Assembly (NCBI GenBank): GCA_963768565.1
Contig: CAVYIO010000015.1
Location: 186,001-250,000, forward strand
Source of the DNA: JABDKH01 sp963768565
Lineage (GTDB): Bacteria > Bacteroidota > Rhodothermia > Rhodothermales > JABDKH01
Length of the DNA stretch: 64,000 nt
Direction: 5' to 3'
The notes below the pieces were generated by a model that made no database searches, had not been told where the DNA came from, and worked only from the letters and a program-made list of their open reading frames with translations. The position numbers and the translations under genes are program-made. Shown here piece by piece: positions 1 through 9,511 of the stretch (the stretch's first letter is position 1; each line of letters begins with the position of its first letter).

Positions 1-303
1 AGAACGAAACGCATCTGCGCGTATGTCAGCCCGTGCATATCCGTTGACCGGTTTGAAGTGGGTGAAGAGGTCGCCCGTCTCTTCAACGATCGGCATGTGG
101 TCCGGCGCAAGGCGTGGACTCGACCGCACGTTGATTTGAAAAGCAGCCTCGCCGACGAACTCTTCTCCTGCGGGGTCCCGTCTGAATCAGTCGAGGTTTC
201 GCCGGAATGCACCTGCGACAGTCCGGACTTCTTCTCGTACCGATGTGCAGCGGGCGACACGGGGCGGATGATGGGCTTCATCATGATATCGCCGTCCGGC
301 TGA
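1..303 (+). CDS. pgeF: Peptidoglycan editing factor PgeF (laccase-domain, YfiH family), C-terminal part
   Basis: The reading frame is open from base 1 and ends at 303, so only about the last 100 residues are present and the start lies before the window. The residues match the end of the YfiH/PgeF family: a SPCI-type segment followed by an EVG..V...F helix, a metal-site Cys in the CTCDSPDFFSYR stretch, and a TGRMMGFIMI ending. Family members are Cys/His metal enzymes that act on purine nucleosides or on mis-incorporated residues in peptidoglycan precursors. The gene is tail-to-tail with the flavin reductase gene. The assignment rests on motif recognition; the first zinc-binding half is not visible. 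Confidence 0.8.
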   Translation, partial: RTKRICAYVSPCISVDRFEVGEEVARLFNDRHVVRRKAWTRPHVDLKSSLADELFSCGVPSESVEVSPECTCDSPDFFSYRCAAGDTGRMMGFIMISPSG

Positions 304-355
304 TACCGGGATCTGGCCGCGACTCGGTAAGACTCGGGTGGCCTTGCGGAGGCCC

Positions 356-967
356 TCAGTGCCTGACGCTCTCGGGGAACGGGAACGGCCGCGTCGACTT
401 CAGAACCGCGTAGCGTTCGGGTGGCAGGAAGGCGAGGAGCGGCCGTCGCTCAAGCATGACCTTATCGTCCTGTTCGAAAAGTCGAAGCGACTCCTTGTTT
501 ACGGCAGCGCGGCGAATTACCCCACTGATCAGACAGTTCTCGCCAAAGCCTGTAATAATTCTGTCCAGCTCACACTCCAGGAACAGATAGGAGTCGGAAA
601 CGAACATGGCGTCCATCGTGACCGCCTTCGTCATGGGAAGTGCCTGTAGAACAGGCTTCTTGTGCCCCTCTCGTCTCGTTGACGAGGTGAGGCTGGTGAC
701 TACCACACTCGACGGGTTCGGAAAACTGACAGTGAAACACCGATCTCGACTGATGTTGCGATAGGTCGCGTGCTGCTCGGTGGAGATGAAGCCGAAATAC
801 AGACCGGAGCCGAGTGGGAGCGCGAGGTGTTTCGGCTCCAGGTCGTAGTTGCCCATGGCATCGCGCGTTCCCACGACGACCAGCGGGGCTACCGTGAATA
901 CACGGTCCCAGATCGGATGATCGAGACTCAGGTCAACGGTCTCTTCTGTTTGTCGTACGGTCTCCAT
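356..967 (-). CDS. Flavin reductase-like / FMN-binding split-barrel protein
   Basis: A 203-residue protein with the layout of the flavin-reductase-like split barrel. An early APLVVVGTRDAMGNYDLEPKH strand pair is followed by a G.YFGFIS turn, then TYRNISRDRCFTVSFPNPS, which is typical of the segment that contacts FMN, and an ECELDRIITGFGENCLISG dimer strand. Family members bind FMN and either reduce free flavin or act as small oxidoreductases. The start at 967 precedes a good N-terminus and there is no signal peptide, so it should be cytosolic. It stands alone, about 190 bp from the OmpA genes on the same strand. The substrate cannot be read from the sequence. Confidence 0.75.
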   Translation of the reverse strand: METVRQTEETVDLSLDHPIWDRVFTVAPLVVVGTRDAMGNYDLEPKHLALPLGSGLYFGFISTEQHATYRNISRDRCFTVSFPNPSSVVVTSLTSSTRREGHKKPVLQALPMTKAVTMDAMFVSDSYLFLECELDRIITGFGENCLISGVIRRAAVNKESLRLFEQDDKVMLERRPLLAFLPPERYAVLKSTRPFPFPESVRH

Positions 968-1158
968 GACTGGTCACGGTAAAATCCACCTGCTCAGTAT
1001 CACGGTACGCGCCGGGCAACACGTCCGCTGACAGGGATTTTAGATGCAGCGTGAGGGGACATTCGCCGATCCTTCATGCTGTGTTTACCGCGGGGAGCCG
1101 TCGGGAAAATCGCCAGCCGGCGTGGGTTTCCGAATTGGGCAGATCCAGGCCCCCGCCG

Positions 1159-1860
1159 TTATCGCAAGGGGATATGAGAAAACCGAATCCGTCGGTTGAG
1201 ACGGCGCCCCCGCTGCGAAGCGTTGGTCGAAATCGGGTGATTTGCACCGAGGGAAATGACGACGAGCCTTTCTTCGTCGATCCCGTGGGCATCGATGAAA
1301 TACTGCACGACAGCGGCGGCCCTCGCTGCAGAAAGCTCCCAGTTCGTCGGGTAGCGCTTCTTGAGTTCGCCGGCCGGCCGGGTCGAATCCGAGTATCCCT
1401 CCACATGGATGTGCCCCGTGGCTGACTTCTCGGCGAGCGTCTCGGCGAGAAGGGCCAGACGCTCTCTACCACGATCCGTAAGGTCCGCACTGGCGGCCGC
1501 GAACAGGTCGTCAACCAACTCGGTCGCTATGGTCTCACCTCCGTCAAGGCAGACCGCAAGCTCGTACGTGAGCCGGTTGACCTGCGTGTTCTTGAAGCGT
1601 ATCTCTCGATCAAATTCACCGCTCTCAATGAAGTCGTAGAAAGCGATCGAATCCCTGTAGGTGTCGAGTTCGTGGGCGAGTGCCGAATTCAGCGAGCGGA
1701 GCGAATCAATCTCGACCGCCTGATCGGCAATCAAAGCACGGCTTCCGGAACAACCGGACCCAGCCACGGCGATCAGAACCCAGAGGCACAGTCCTATCGC
1801 GAAAGCTCCAGCAGACACATCGCCTCGAGGCCGATCTCTGAGAGTGGACATGCGCTGCAC
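1159..1860 (-). CDS. OmpA-family lipoprotein (first of a tandem pair)
   Basis: The protein has an N-terminal hydrophobic stretch ending in a lipobox-like VAGSGC, a short coiled-coil-like segment (residues about 45-80) and a C-terminal OmpA domain. The OmpA signature is visible as HVEGYSDSTRP, NWELSAARAAAVVQYF and NRRIRF, the peptidoglycan-binding pattern. It probably anchors the outer membrane or a periplasmic complex to the wall. Its GTG start overlaps the upstream stop codon by one base (TAGTG), so it is probably translationally coupled to the paralogue. An ATG at 1851 is an alternative start. The middle of the protein differs from the neighbour, so this is an old duplication. Confidence 0.85.
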   Translation of the reverse strand: MQRMSTLRDRPRGDVSAGAFAIGLCLWVLIAVAGSGCSGSRALIADQAVEIDSLRSLNSALAHELDTYRDSIAFYDFIESGEFDREIRFKNTQVNRLTYELAVCLDGGETIATELVDDLFAAASADLTDRGRERLALLAETLAEKSATGHIHVEGYSDSTRPAGELKKRYPTNWELSAARAAAVVQYFIDAHGIDEERLVVISLGANHPISTNASQRGRRLNRRIRFSHIPLR

Positions 1861-2438
1861 TACTGGGGAAGGACAGCAAGGCGGACCCTGCGATTCTGAC
1901 TTCTGCCGTCAGCCGTGGTGTTGGATGCTACCGGACTGTAGTGACCGTAGGCGACCACTTCGAACCGGGCCGGATCCATTTTGTGCGTCCACTGGAGGTG
2001 CCGGACCACCGCGGCGGCTCGCGCACCTGACAGTTCCCAGTTGCTCGGATACGTCGCCTTGAGGGATGCGCCGATCGGATTGCTATCGGTGTGACCCTCC
2101 ACGCGGATGCGACGGCCCGCATATCGATCGCGGATGTTTGCTGCCACGTCGGCCAGCCGTGTTACGCCATCGGACGTCAACTTCGTACTTCCGCTCTCGA
2201 AATAGAGGTCCGTGAGCAGAACCGTGATCGTTTCGCCGACGCAGCCATATTCGCCGCACGGCTCGGTGACCGCCGCGTCTCTCGAGTTGACGGGCTTGAT
2301 TCCAGCAAGCCTGTCGCTCAGTTGATCATTCTGAACACGAAGTTGGGCAATCTCTTCCTGTTGTCGACGGATGATGTCTTTCGAGCCGGAGCAGCCGGCA
2401 AGAATTGACACCACAAGCACGAGAGCAATTCTGGACAT
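1860..2438 (-). CDS. OmpA-family lipoprotein (second of a tandem pair)
   Basis: A 192-residue protein with a clear lipoprotein signal (lipobox LAGC near residue 16), then a predicted coiled coil rich in Gln, Glu and Leu (residues about 22-48) and an OmpA domain. The OmpA signature is VEGHTDSNPIG, NWELSGARAAAVVRHL and SQNRRVRL. It is probably a peptidoglycan-binding outer membrane lipoprotein. It is 43 bp downstream of the SDR gene and overlaps the next OmpA gene by one base, so the three genes form a likely leftward operon. Two different OmpA lipoproteins side by side suggest partner proteins of one envelope complex; this is inference. Confidence 0.87.
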   Translation of the reverse strand: MSRIALVLVVSILAGCSGSKDIIRRQQEEIAQLRVQNDQLSDRLAGIKPVNSRDAAVTEPCGEYGCVGETITVLLTDLYFESGSTKLTSDGVTRLADVAANIRDRYAGRRIRVEGHTDSNPIGASLKATYPSNWELSGARAAAVVRHLQWTHKMDPARFEVVAYGHYSPVASNTTADGRSQNRRVRLAVLPQ

Positions 2439-2481
2439 AGTAGATGTAGGGAATGCATCGGGTGGGATGGGGCTCGGCCCG

Positions 2482-3255
2482 TTACGACGACGTCCGATTC
2501 ACCATCGTCGAAGATGACTGATCGGTCGGCATCATAATGATCTCCGATATATTGACGTGATCGGGCCGGCTCACACAATATAGTACGGCGTCCGCTACAT
2601 CTTCCGCCGTCAGCGCCGTCATTCCACGATACACCTTCGCGGCTCTTTCGTCGTCGCCGTCAAATCGTACGCTGCTGAACTCGGTTTCGACCAACCCCGG
2701 ATCGACCGACGAAACGCGCACGCCCGTCGTGTGCAGATCCATCTTCAGGCCTTTCGTGATCGCCAGCACCGCGTGCTTCGTGGCGCAATAGACGGTGCCG
2801 CCCGGATAGACCTCGCGGCCGGCCACCGAACCGATGTTGCACACGTGTCCCCGTCCCCGCGCCACCATACCGGGGACCACAGCCCGCGTGACGTACAGCA
2901 GGCCTTTAACGTTTGTATCCACCATCACGTCGATGTCGGCGACACGATTACCAAATACGGTGTCGAGAGCTCGCGAGAGTCCGGCGTTGTTGATCAGAAT
3001 GTCGATCTCCGACCACTCGGCCGGGAGACTGTCGATGGCTGCATCAACGGCGGCGCTGTCGCGGACGTCAAGGTCCAGCGCGAGGACGTCGGTCCCATCA
3101 CTCCGTAGCGAGTCCGCAAGAGATCGAAGCCGATCCGTCCGACGTGCCGCCAGTACCAGGCGGGCACCGGCACCCGCAAGCGCCTCGGCACAGGCTTTGC
3201 CGATCCCGGATGATGCTCCCGTGACGAGCGCAAGTCGATTTTCGAGAGGCTGCAT
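2482..3255 (-). CDS. Short-chain dehydrogenase/reductase (SDR), classical type
   Basis: A 257-residue SDR starting at the ATG at 3255. The longer frame upstream (to 3351) adds residues outside the fold. The Rossmann glycine motif TGASSGIG lies at residues 12-19, the NNAG structural motif follows DILI, and the active-site Tyr/Lys pair is in YCATK after a VCNIGSVAG serine segment. The AARRTDRL stretch after strand 2 suggests NADP(H) preference. It resembles the YdfG/serine 3-dehydrogenase group. The substrate is unknown. It is the first gene of the leftward set with the two OmpA lipoproteins. Confidence 0.85.
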   Translation of the reverse strand: MQPLENRLALVTGASSGIGKACAEALAGAGARLVLAARRTDRLRSLADSLRSDGTDVLALDLDVRDSAAVDAAIDSLPAEWSEIDILINNAGLSRALDTVFGNRVADIDVMVDTNVKGLLYVTRAVVPGMVARGRGHVCNIGSVAGREVYPGGTVYCATKHAVLAITKGLKMDLHTTGVRVSSVDPGLVETEFSSVRFDGDDERAAKVYRGMTALTAEDVADAVLYCVSRPDHVNISEIIMMPTDQSSSTMVNRTSS

Positions 3256-3338
3256 GGTCAAGACGTTTGGCTCTGTTGGGGCTGCGGCAGTGGAGAAGAG
3301 ACGTCGTGGGACCTCGTTCTGCCGATCCGGCGTAATAT

Positions 3339-5033
3339 ATGTATGCGGCATTCGACCCGGGGCGCGTTCGCGGACTCAATCGTGCCTTGATCCGAACTGC
3401 TGCGCGTCCCTATCGTGTCGGCCTGTCATCACAACTCTACCATTGTACCGTTTTGTCTGGAAAACTCGCCCGTAGAGTATTCGCTTTGTTGGCTGTCGTG
3501 GCGACAGGTCTTCCGGCAGCGGCGCAATGGTCGTCGACGCAAGAAGCTGTGGCTCAACAGAATACAGTTTCAGCCAGGTCAGTCCAGCCCTGTGCCGATG
3601 GATTCGCAGCGACCTATCCGTGCAGCAATGTCGATCTCCTGTCATTTATGTCGAAGGCGGACCTCGGGGTAGGAGAAGGATCGCTCAACGATGTGTGGGG
3701 CTGGACCGATTCACAAACCGGCAAAGAGTACGCACTGGTTGGCCTCAGCTCCGGGACGGGATTCGTAGATGTCTCGGACCCCGAGGCACCCTGGCTGGTC
3801 GGCACCCTCCCGACACAGACATTCCAATCGTCCTGGCGGGACATCAAGGTATACAGGGACCACGCGTTGGTCGTGTCAGAAGCCTCCGGCCACGGCATTC
3901 AGGTTTTCGATCTTACCCAGCTGCGAAATGTCAGCGTAAAGCCCGTCACCTTTTCACCGACAGCCGTTTACACAGGGGTGGGGTCGTCGCACAACATCTT
4001 TGTCAACGAAGACTCGGGGTTTGCCTACGCCGTCGGATCTCGTGGTGGCGACCTTGCGAACTGCGGGCAGGGGCTGCACATCGTCGACGTGCGCACACCG
4101 GAGCAGCCGACGTTTGCCGGTTGCTTTGCTCATGCCGGGACAGGGCGCGCTGGTTCGGGCTATTCGCATGACGTGCAGTGCGTGATATACGACGGACCCG
4201 ATACGGACCACACGGGTCGAGAAATTTGCTTCGGCTCCAACGAGACGGCGATCAGCGTTGCCGACGTGACGGACAAGCAGGCCCCGTTCGCGATCTCACT
4301 TGCGACCTACCCGATATCCCAGAACACGTACATCCACCAGGGATGGCTCACGGAGGATCATCGGTACTTCCTTCAGAACGATGAACTGGACGAGCGGAAT
4401 GGACTTGTCGCCCTGACCACAACCCGCATCTGGGATATGGCAGATCTCGAGGCGCCATTCCTGCTTACGACGTATGAGGGTCCGAGCGGCGCCATCGACC
4501 ATAATCTCTACGTGCTGGGCAGTTGGGTCTACATGGCCAACTACCAGAGCGGGCTGCGGGTGGTAGACCTGACGGATATTCTGAACCCGCGAGAAATCGC
4601 GTTCTTCGACACGTTTCCCGATAGTGATGCGGCCGGATTCAGTGGGGCCTGGAGCACGTACCCGTATTTCGCCAGCGGGTCCGTGTTGATCAGCAGTATC
4701 GGAGAGGGGCTTTTCGTCGTGAGACCCCCGCTGAACCAGACGAACGTCGACGATGAGGATCCGAACGGGCCCGTCGCATCGTTGAACATCTTCCCGAACC
4801 CCTTCGCAGATGTGGCGCTCGCCGCGCTTCGTCTCTCGGAGCCTGATGAGATTCGCGCGACCGTTTACGACATCCTCGGCCGCAAAGTAGTCGAAGTCGG
4901 TCCCATTCGACTCCCACAAGGAGTGACGCGGGGAATCCCGATTGACGCCGCTGGTCTTCCCGCCGGTCGGTACATCCTGCGTGTATCAGGATCTTCTACG
5001 TTTCTGACGCGGCTCATGACGGTTGTGAAATAG
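3339..5033 (+). CDS. Choice-of-anchor-B family secreted protein with T9SS sorting domain
   Basis: The mature part carries LVIP/choice-of-anchor-B-type propeller repeats: VWGWTDSQTGKEYALVG, FVDVSDPEAPWLVG, ASGHGIQVFDLTQLR, SHNIFVNE and GLRVVDLTDILNP. The last 85 residues are a T9SS type A sorting module starting at NIFPNPFADVAL and ending in a DILGRKVV-type beta domain. A hydrophobic signal (FALLAVVATGLPAAAQ) begins well inside the frame, so the true start is probably the TTG at 3453 or another codon near it rather than the ATG at 3339. The product should be secreted and attached to the cell surface. Next to it are two more secreted proteins, probably in one transcript. Confidence 0.8.
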   Translation: MYAAFDPGRVRGLNRALIRTAARPYRVGLSSQLYHCTVLSGKLARRVFALLAVVATGLPAAAQWSSTQEAVAQQNTVSARSVQPCADGFAATYPCSNVDLLSFMSKADLGVGEGSLNDVWGWTDSQTGKEYALVGLSSGTGFVDVSDPEAPWLVGTLPTQTFQSSWRDIKVYRDHALVVSEASGHGIQVFDLTQLRNVSVKPVTFSPTAVYTGVGSSHNIFVNEDSGFAYAVGSRGGDLANCGQGLHIVDVRTPEQPTFAGCFAHAGTGRAGSGYSHDVQCVIYDGPDTDHTGREICFGSNETAISVADVTDKQAPFAISLATYPISQNTYIHQGWLTEDHRYFLQNDELDERNGLVALTTTRIWDMADLEAPFLLTTYEGPSGAIDHNLYVLGSWVYMANYQSGLRVVDLTDILNPREIAFFDTFPDSDAAGFSGAWSTYPYFASGSVLISSIGEGLFVVRPPLNQTNVDDEDPNGPVASLNIFPNPFADVALAALRLSEPDEIRATVYDILGRKVVEVGPIRLPQGVTRGIPIDAAGLPAGRYILRVSGSSTFLTRLMTVVK

Positions 5034-5074
5034 TGCACCCGTCGGCATTCCCACCTGATGGTACGGTATACGTG

Positions 5075-6475
5075 ATGAGACGATTCTGGATATGGCTGGT
5101 TCTTGCTCCGTTTCTTTCGGTGCTCGGACTGTCTGGCTGCGAGCTCTCGTCGAATCTTGGGGGCGACTCGGGTCCCATGCAGACTGTGTTCTCTCGTCAG
5201 ATACAGCCGACGCTGAACCAGAAATGCACGTCGTGTCACGGGCTCCTTTCGCAGGAGGCCGGGCTTTCCCTTGCGTCGTGGGAGGATGTGTTTCAGGGCT
5301 CCCGGTATGGCGATGTCGTTATCCCGTTCAGCCCTGCCCGAAGCCTTCTGCTTCGTATGGCGACGGCGAGGGTCGGAGGCGCGCACCCCGGCGAGCTGGC
5401 GTCCGATACGCTGTCGCAGAACGAACTTCAGCTCTTGCGCGAGTGGATCACGGATGGTGCGTCCAGCGACGACGGTACCGTCGCGTTTGAGGATGCGGAG
5501 GATCTTCTGTACGTGGCGAATCAGGAAGCCGCCACCGTGTCGATCATCGACATGACGACGAACGTCGTGGTCCGCGTCGTCGACCTGCGAGACCACGGCT
5601 ACTCTGCGACTTCCAAACCTCACCACGTGGCTGTCGAGCCCGACGGAAGCTACTGGTACGTTTCGCTGATCGGAGAGAACCTCGTCGCCAAGTTTGACCG
5701 ATTGAATAATCTGTCGGGCGAATTTGAGTTTGAAACGCCGGGCATGCTTGCCATGGACCCCGTCGACGACTGGCTTTACGCCGGCCGATCGCTGTCGGCG
5801 CCCAGTCCGCCCGCATCGATCGGGAAAATCCGTCGAAGTGACATGAGCGGCGAGGTCATTCCCGTTGTGTTTCAGAGGCCGCACGCACTAACGACCGACC
5901 CAACCGGGACGTTTGTCTACTCCTCGTCCCTGGGTCAGAATCAGATCATCGCGTACGAGACGGCGTCCGGAGACGTCACGTTCTCTCCCGTTGCAGGTCC
6001 GATCCATTCGTTTGTGCAACACGTCGTTACACCGGATGGCGGGACGCTCGCGGCGACCGCTCAGCTGACAAACCAGATACTATTCTTTGATCTGGCCACG
6101 CCTGCGGCGCCGGCGTTTTCCTGGTCCGTGGGGGCGAATGCATCTCCATGGCATCCGGTATTTGCTCCTGACGGGCTGCACCTGTACGTCGGAAACAAGG
6201 ACGCCAACACAGTGACGGTGGTCTCGGTTGTGAACCGTCGCGTTGAGAGCATTATTACGGGTGACGGTCTGGCCGAGCCCCACGGGTCCGCGCTCTCACC
6301 GGATGGCAGCCTGCTCTACATATCGAACAGGAATTCGAGCGGGTCGTACACGCCGAGGCACGACCTGGGCGACAATGGACGGGATGGAACGGTCGTAGTG
6401 ATTGACCGGGTCACAGGAGACATCACGAAAGTACTTGAGGTTGGCCCTTTTGCGGCAGGACTCGGAACCAGGTGA
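5075..6475 (+). CDS. Lipoprotein with a planctomycete-type cytochrome domain and a YncE-like beta-propeller
   Basis: The protein begins with a lipoprotein signal ending in LGLSGC. A short cytochrome-like module follows, in which KCTSCHG gives a single CxxCH heme site (residues about 48-52). Its surroundings (QIQPTLNQ before it; AGLSLASWEDVFQGS and PFSPARSLLLRM after it) match the PSCyt1 type. The remaining 330 residues are a YncE-like propeller with repeats such as LLYVANQEAATVSIIDMTT and LYVGNKDANTVTVVSV. A role in periplasmic electron transfer or as a surface protein is plausible but unproven. The start at 5075 is chosen because it directly precedes the signal; the frame is open from 5033. 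Confidence 0.78.
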   Translation: MRRFWIWLVLAPFLSVLGLSGCELSSNLGGDSGPMQTVFSRQIQPTLNQKCTSCHGLLSQEAGLSLASWEDVFQGSRYGDVVIPFSPARSLLLRMATARVGGAHPGELASDTLSQNELQLLREWITDGASSDDGTVAFEDAEDLLYVANQEAATVSIIDMTTNVVVRVVDLRDHGYSATSKPHHVAVEPDGSYWYVSLIGENLVAKFDRLNNLSGEFEFETPGMLAMDPVDDWLYAGRSLSAPSPPASIGKIRRSDMSGEVIPVVFQRPHALTTDPTGTFVYSSSLGQNQIIAYETASGDVTFSPVAGPIHSFVQHVVTPDGGTLAATAQLTNQILFFDLATPAAPAFSWSVGANASPWHPVFAPDGLHLYVGNKDANTVTVVSVVNRRVESIITGDGLAEPHGSALSPDGSLLYISNRNSSGSYTPRHDLGDNGRDGTVVVIDRVTGDITKVLEVGPFAAGLGTR

Positions 6476-6488
6476 CTTCGCCATTCGG

Positions 6489-8594
6489 ATGCTGGCCCGG
6501 TTGTTTCTGACGATCGCCGTTCTGCTGGCGGCTCCCGGCGAGTTCGTAATGGCGCAGGACCACCAGCTCGTTCGCGTCGTGTCTCCCTTTCCCGTGACCG
6601 ACACGGGGCTTTCACTCCGTTACCCTTTCCTCGGCGGATTCGATGGCCCGCGGCCTGAGTTCGTAGACATCGACGGCGACGACGACCTGGACCTCTTTGT
6701 TCAGGAGCACGTGGGCTCGGTGATGTTCTTTCGAAATGACGGAAGCGAGCAGTCGGCGGATTTTGTTTTTGTGACCGACGACTATCAGGGACTTGATGTC
6801 GGGCAGTGGTTCACGTTCGCTGACGTCGACGACGATCTGGATCTGGATCTGCTGGCCGAACAGCCGTTCGGTCGCATTCGTGTTTATCGGAACGACGGTG
6901 ACGTATCCAGCGCGGCTTTCACGCGATCCAGCGACACACTTAAGACGGACACAGGTGACGTGATTGTGACGGAGCCCCCGACGCTTCCCGTCGTTGTCGA
7001 TGTCGATTGCAACGGCCGCCTCGACCTGATGATAGGCCGTCAGTCGGGCACAATCTCCAGATACGAGTGGATCGGGACGGATGGCAATGGCGATCCTGTC
7101 TTTACGTTTGTTGAGGATCGCTACCAGGGTATCGAGGTTGTGGGCGGGATTGGTAAGCGCGGTAGCTCGGCGCTTCATGGAGCAAGTGCCATGTCGTTCT
7201 CGGATCTGGATGGGGATAACGATCCGGACCTTCTATGGGGTGATTTTTTCGAGCCAAATCTGATTCTGTTCAGGAATGAGGGCACCTGCAGCACTCCGGC
7301 CCTGGTGCGCGAGACGGATGCAGCCATGCGCAGCGGTGCGGACGCGGTGAACACGTCCGGGTTCAATGCCCCGAGGGTCACCGACATCGATGCGGACGGT
7401 GCGTTGGACCTGTTCGTCGGCGTACAGGGAGGAGCGTTTGTGACTAGCTCATCAAGCGTTGAGAATTTCTATCGCTTCGAAGAGGTCAACGGTGTCTTCG
7501 ATCTGGTGACCCGGCGATACCTGCCCGTCATCGATGTAGGCTCCGAAGCGGCACCCGCAATCGCTGATCTCACGGGTGACGGCAATCCTGACATTGCAGT
7601 GGGGAACATCATTTCACCGTTCGACCCAACACACGCGTCTCTTGCTCTCATTAAGAAGACGTCAACCGGGCTCGATGTGCTCGGTACCGACGTGGTTCCG
7701 TTTCAGGGGTTCTCGGCTACTCCGGCCGCCGCCGATCTTGATTGCGATCTGGATCTCGACCTGTTCATTGGCGGGTTCGATGGCACGATTCGCTCTTACG
7801 TCAACAACGGGAGCGGTGGCGCCGATGCGTGGGTTCTCGATGAAGCCGCGTTTGCCGGAATCGACGTGGGTTCAAACAGTGCACCCTCCTGGGCGGACAT
7901 CGATGCCGATGGGGATGCAGATCTTTTTGTGGGCGAAGGCGCCGGCAACGTCAATTACTTCAAGAACACTGGATCGCGATGCGCACCCGTTCTGAGTCTT
8001 GAGCAAGAACAGTTTGCGGGTATCGACGCCGGCCAGCGGAGTCGGCCGGTGTTGGCCGATTATGACGCGGACGGTGATGTGGATCTTTTTGTTGGTTCGG
8101 ACGGCGGTACGGTCCGCTTCTATCGAAACGTCGGATCGCCCCAGGCCCACCAATTCGTCGAGGGCGAACCGATCCAGGTACCGGTCACGGGGATCGTCTC
8201 GCCGGCTCTCGGCGATCTGGATGGAGATGGTGATCTGGATGTGATCGTCGGTGTCGCGTCAGGGGGGCTGCTGTATTATCGCAACGACCGGGTAGTGACG
8301 GGTCGTGAGGTTCTGCCACGCACCGCGGTCAACGTCCCGACGGTCCGCGCGATCCATCCGAATCCCGCGGGAGAGCGTGTAGTCGTGGAGGTGGAGCTGC
8401 CGTACGCCGGACGGCTGGACATCGACGTTGTGGACATGCTGGGCCGAGTCGTTTTGCGCCGGTCCTACGGGCCGTTCCCCGCCGGGTCAGTGCGACTCCC
8501 CATCATCGGTCTGCAACTGGCCTCGGGTGTCTACGTGCTGCGGCTGACCGGTCCCACGGGTCAGGCGTCGGCGACGTTCGCAATACGTCGCTAG
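6489..8594 (+). CDS. VCBS/FG-GAP repeat secreted protein with T9SS sorting domain
   Basis: A 701-residue secreted protein. A signal peptide (FLTIAVLLAAPGEFVMAQ) is followed by about ten calcium-loop repeats of the form D.D.DGD.DLFVG, for example DIDGDDDLDLFV, DLDGDNDPDLL, DYDADGDVDLFVG and DLDGDGDLDVIVG. This is an FG-GAP/VCBS propeller. The last 80 residues, from AIHPNPAGERV, are a T9SS sorting domain. The ATG at 6489 is preferred because it starts the signal peptide and lies 13 bp after the preceding stop; the frame is open from 6402. It is the third of three secreted propeller proteins in a row. Its stop overlaps the convergent DUF368 gene. Confidence 0.85.
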   Translation: MLARLFLTIAVLLAAPGEFVMAQDHQLVRVVSPFPVTDTGLSLRYPFLGGFDGPRPEFVDIDGDDDLDLFVQEHVGSVMFFRNDGSEQSADFVFVTDDYQGLDVGQWFTFADVDDDLDLDLLAEQPFGRIRVYRNDGDVSSAAFTRSSDTLKTDTGDVIVTEPPTLPVVVDVDCNGRLDLMIGRQSGTISRYEWIGTDGNGDPVFTFVEDRYQGIEVVGGIGKRGSSALHGASAMSFSDLDGDNDPDLLWGDFFEPNLILFRNEGTCSTPALVRETDAAMRSGADAVNTSGFNAPRVTDIDADGALDLFVGVQGGAFVTSSSSVENFYRFEEVNGVFDLVTRRYLPVIDVGSEAAPAIADLTGDGNPDIAVGNIISPFDPTHASLALIKKTSTGLDVLGTDVVPFQGFSATPAAADLDCDLDLDLFIGGFDGTIRSYVNNGSGGADAWVLDEAAFAGIDVGSNSAPSWADIDADGDADLFVGEGAGNVNYFKNTGSRCAPVLSLEQEQFAGIDAGQRSRPVLADYDADGDVDLFVGSDGGTVRFYRNVGSPQAHQFVEGEPIQVPVTGIVSPALGDLDGDGDLDVIVGVASGGLLYYRNDRVVTGREVLPRTAVNVPTVRAIHPNPAGERVVVEVELPYAGRLDIDVVDMLGRVVLRRSYGPFPAGSVRLPIIGLQLASGVYVLRLTGPTGQASATFAIRR

Positions 8595-9493
8595 GCGCTC
8601 GTTCGTCGTCGCGGAAGTTCTGGACCACTGAAACGAGACAGCGCCAGTACGAAAACGATGCCGGCGATCATGAGAACGACGGGTATCAGGATGTTGTCCG
8701 TCGAATCCGGAAGGAGTAGAGAACGGTCGACGGTGATCCATGGCCAGAGGGCGCGGAGCGAGCCTCCCATAAGGCCCAGAAGAACGGCCATCGTCAGGTC
8801 GTGGTAGTGTTCGAGAAGCCAGTTGAGGATTCCGGAGAAGGACCCGAGCCCGACGGCGGCTCCGGCACCGAAAACCGCAACGTACAGGAGTTCTCTGTTG
8901 TGAATTGCTGAAAGTGTGGGCTCGTAAATACCGAATACGAGAAGGAGGAATGCGCCGCTTACTCCCGGCAGAATCATGGCACAGATGGCGACGGCTGCCA
9001 TGAGAAAGACTGACCACAACGACGGGTCGACGGCCTCTCGCGCCGGCAGGCCAACCAGAACGAATGCCGCGACGGCGGATGCAACAACCAGAGCAAGCGC
9101 GCGCGGACCGCGCTCCGTCATCCGTCGCCACGGGATAGTCAGCGAACCGACGATCAAGCCGAAAAAGAGCGCCCGCATCTGCACGGGGTAGTTTTCCAGC
9201 AGATCGGGGATGAAGGCGGCCCCGATCAGGAGTGCCGTCACAATTCCGGCAAACAGCGGAACGATGAGTAGCCACTCGACCTCCGCGAGGTGTCTGCGGA
9301 ACTCCGGCACGCTTCCGCGCAGCAACGCAACCAGCGAATCAAACACAAGCTTGATGCAGTGAACCAGGCGCTCATAGATCCCGACGATGAGAGCAACCGT
9401 TCCACCGCTGACCCCGGGTATGATGTCGGCGCCGCCCATGAGAAGTCCCCGGGCGTAGTTGGCGATGATCTGCGGGATCCCTTTAATCGGCAC
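8591..9493 (-). CDS. DUF368 / PopT-family polyprenyl-phosphate transporter
   Basis: A 300-residue multi-span membrane protein. The N-terminal ARGLLMGGADIIPGVSGGTVALI stretch is the DUF368 hallmark, and a second copy of the motif, MILPGVSGAFLLLVFGIYEP, appears in the second half, showing the internal inverted duplication. DUF368 proteins are proposed to recycle undecaprenyl phosphate across the inner membrane for cell-wall synthesis. About nine hydrophobic segments are visible. The start is a GTG at 9493, with the Met of LLMGGAD as a possible shorter start. The stop overlaps the stop region of the convergent VCBS gene by four bases. Confidence 0.85.
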   Translation of the reverse strand: MPIKGIPQIIANYARGLLMGGADIIPGVSGGTVALIVGIYERLVHCIKLVFDSLVALLRGSVPEFRRHLAEVEWLLIVPLFAGIVTALLIGAAFIPDLLENYPVQMRALFFGLIVGSLTIPWRRMTERGPRALALVVASAVAAFVLVGLPAREAVDPSLWSVFLMAAVAICAMILPGVSGAFLLLVFGIYEPTLSAIHNRELLYVAVFGAGAAVGLGSFSGILNWLLEHYHDLTMAVLLGLMGGSLRALWPWITVDRSLLLPDSTDNILIPVVLMIAGIVFVLALSRFSGPELPRRRTSA

Positions 9494-9511
9494 GGCGGTC
9501 GGGTTTTCTGG

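Noticed and set aside
4865..5884. 339-residue leftward frame in the secreted protein cluster
   Set aside because: Shadow of two real genes in a GC-rich region; rich in Arg and His with no family features.
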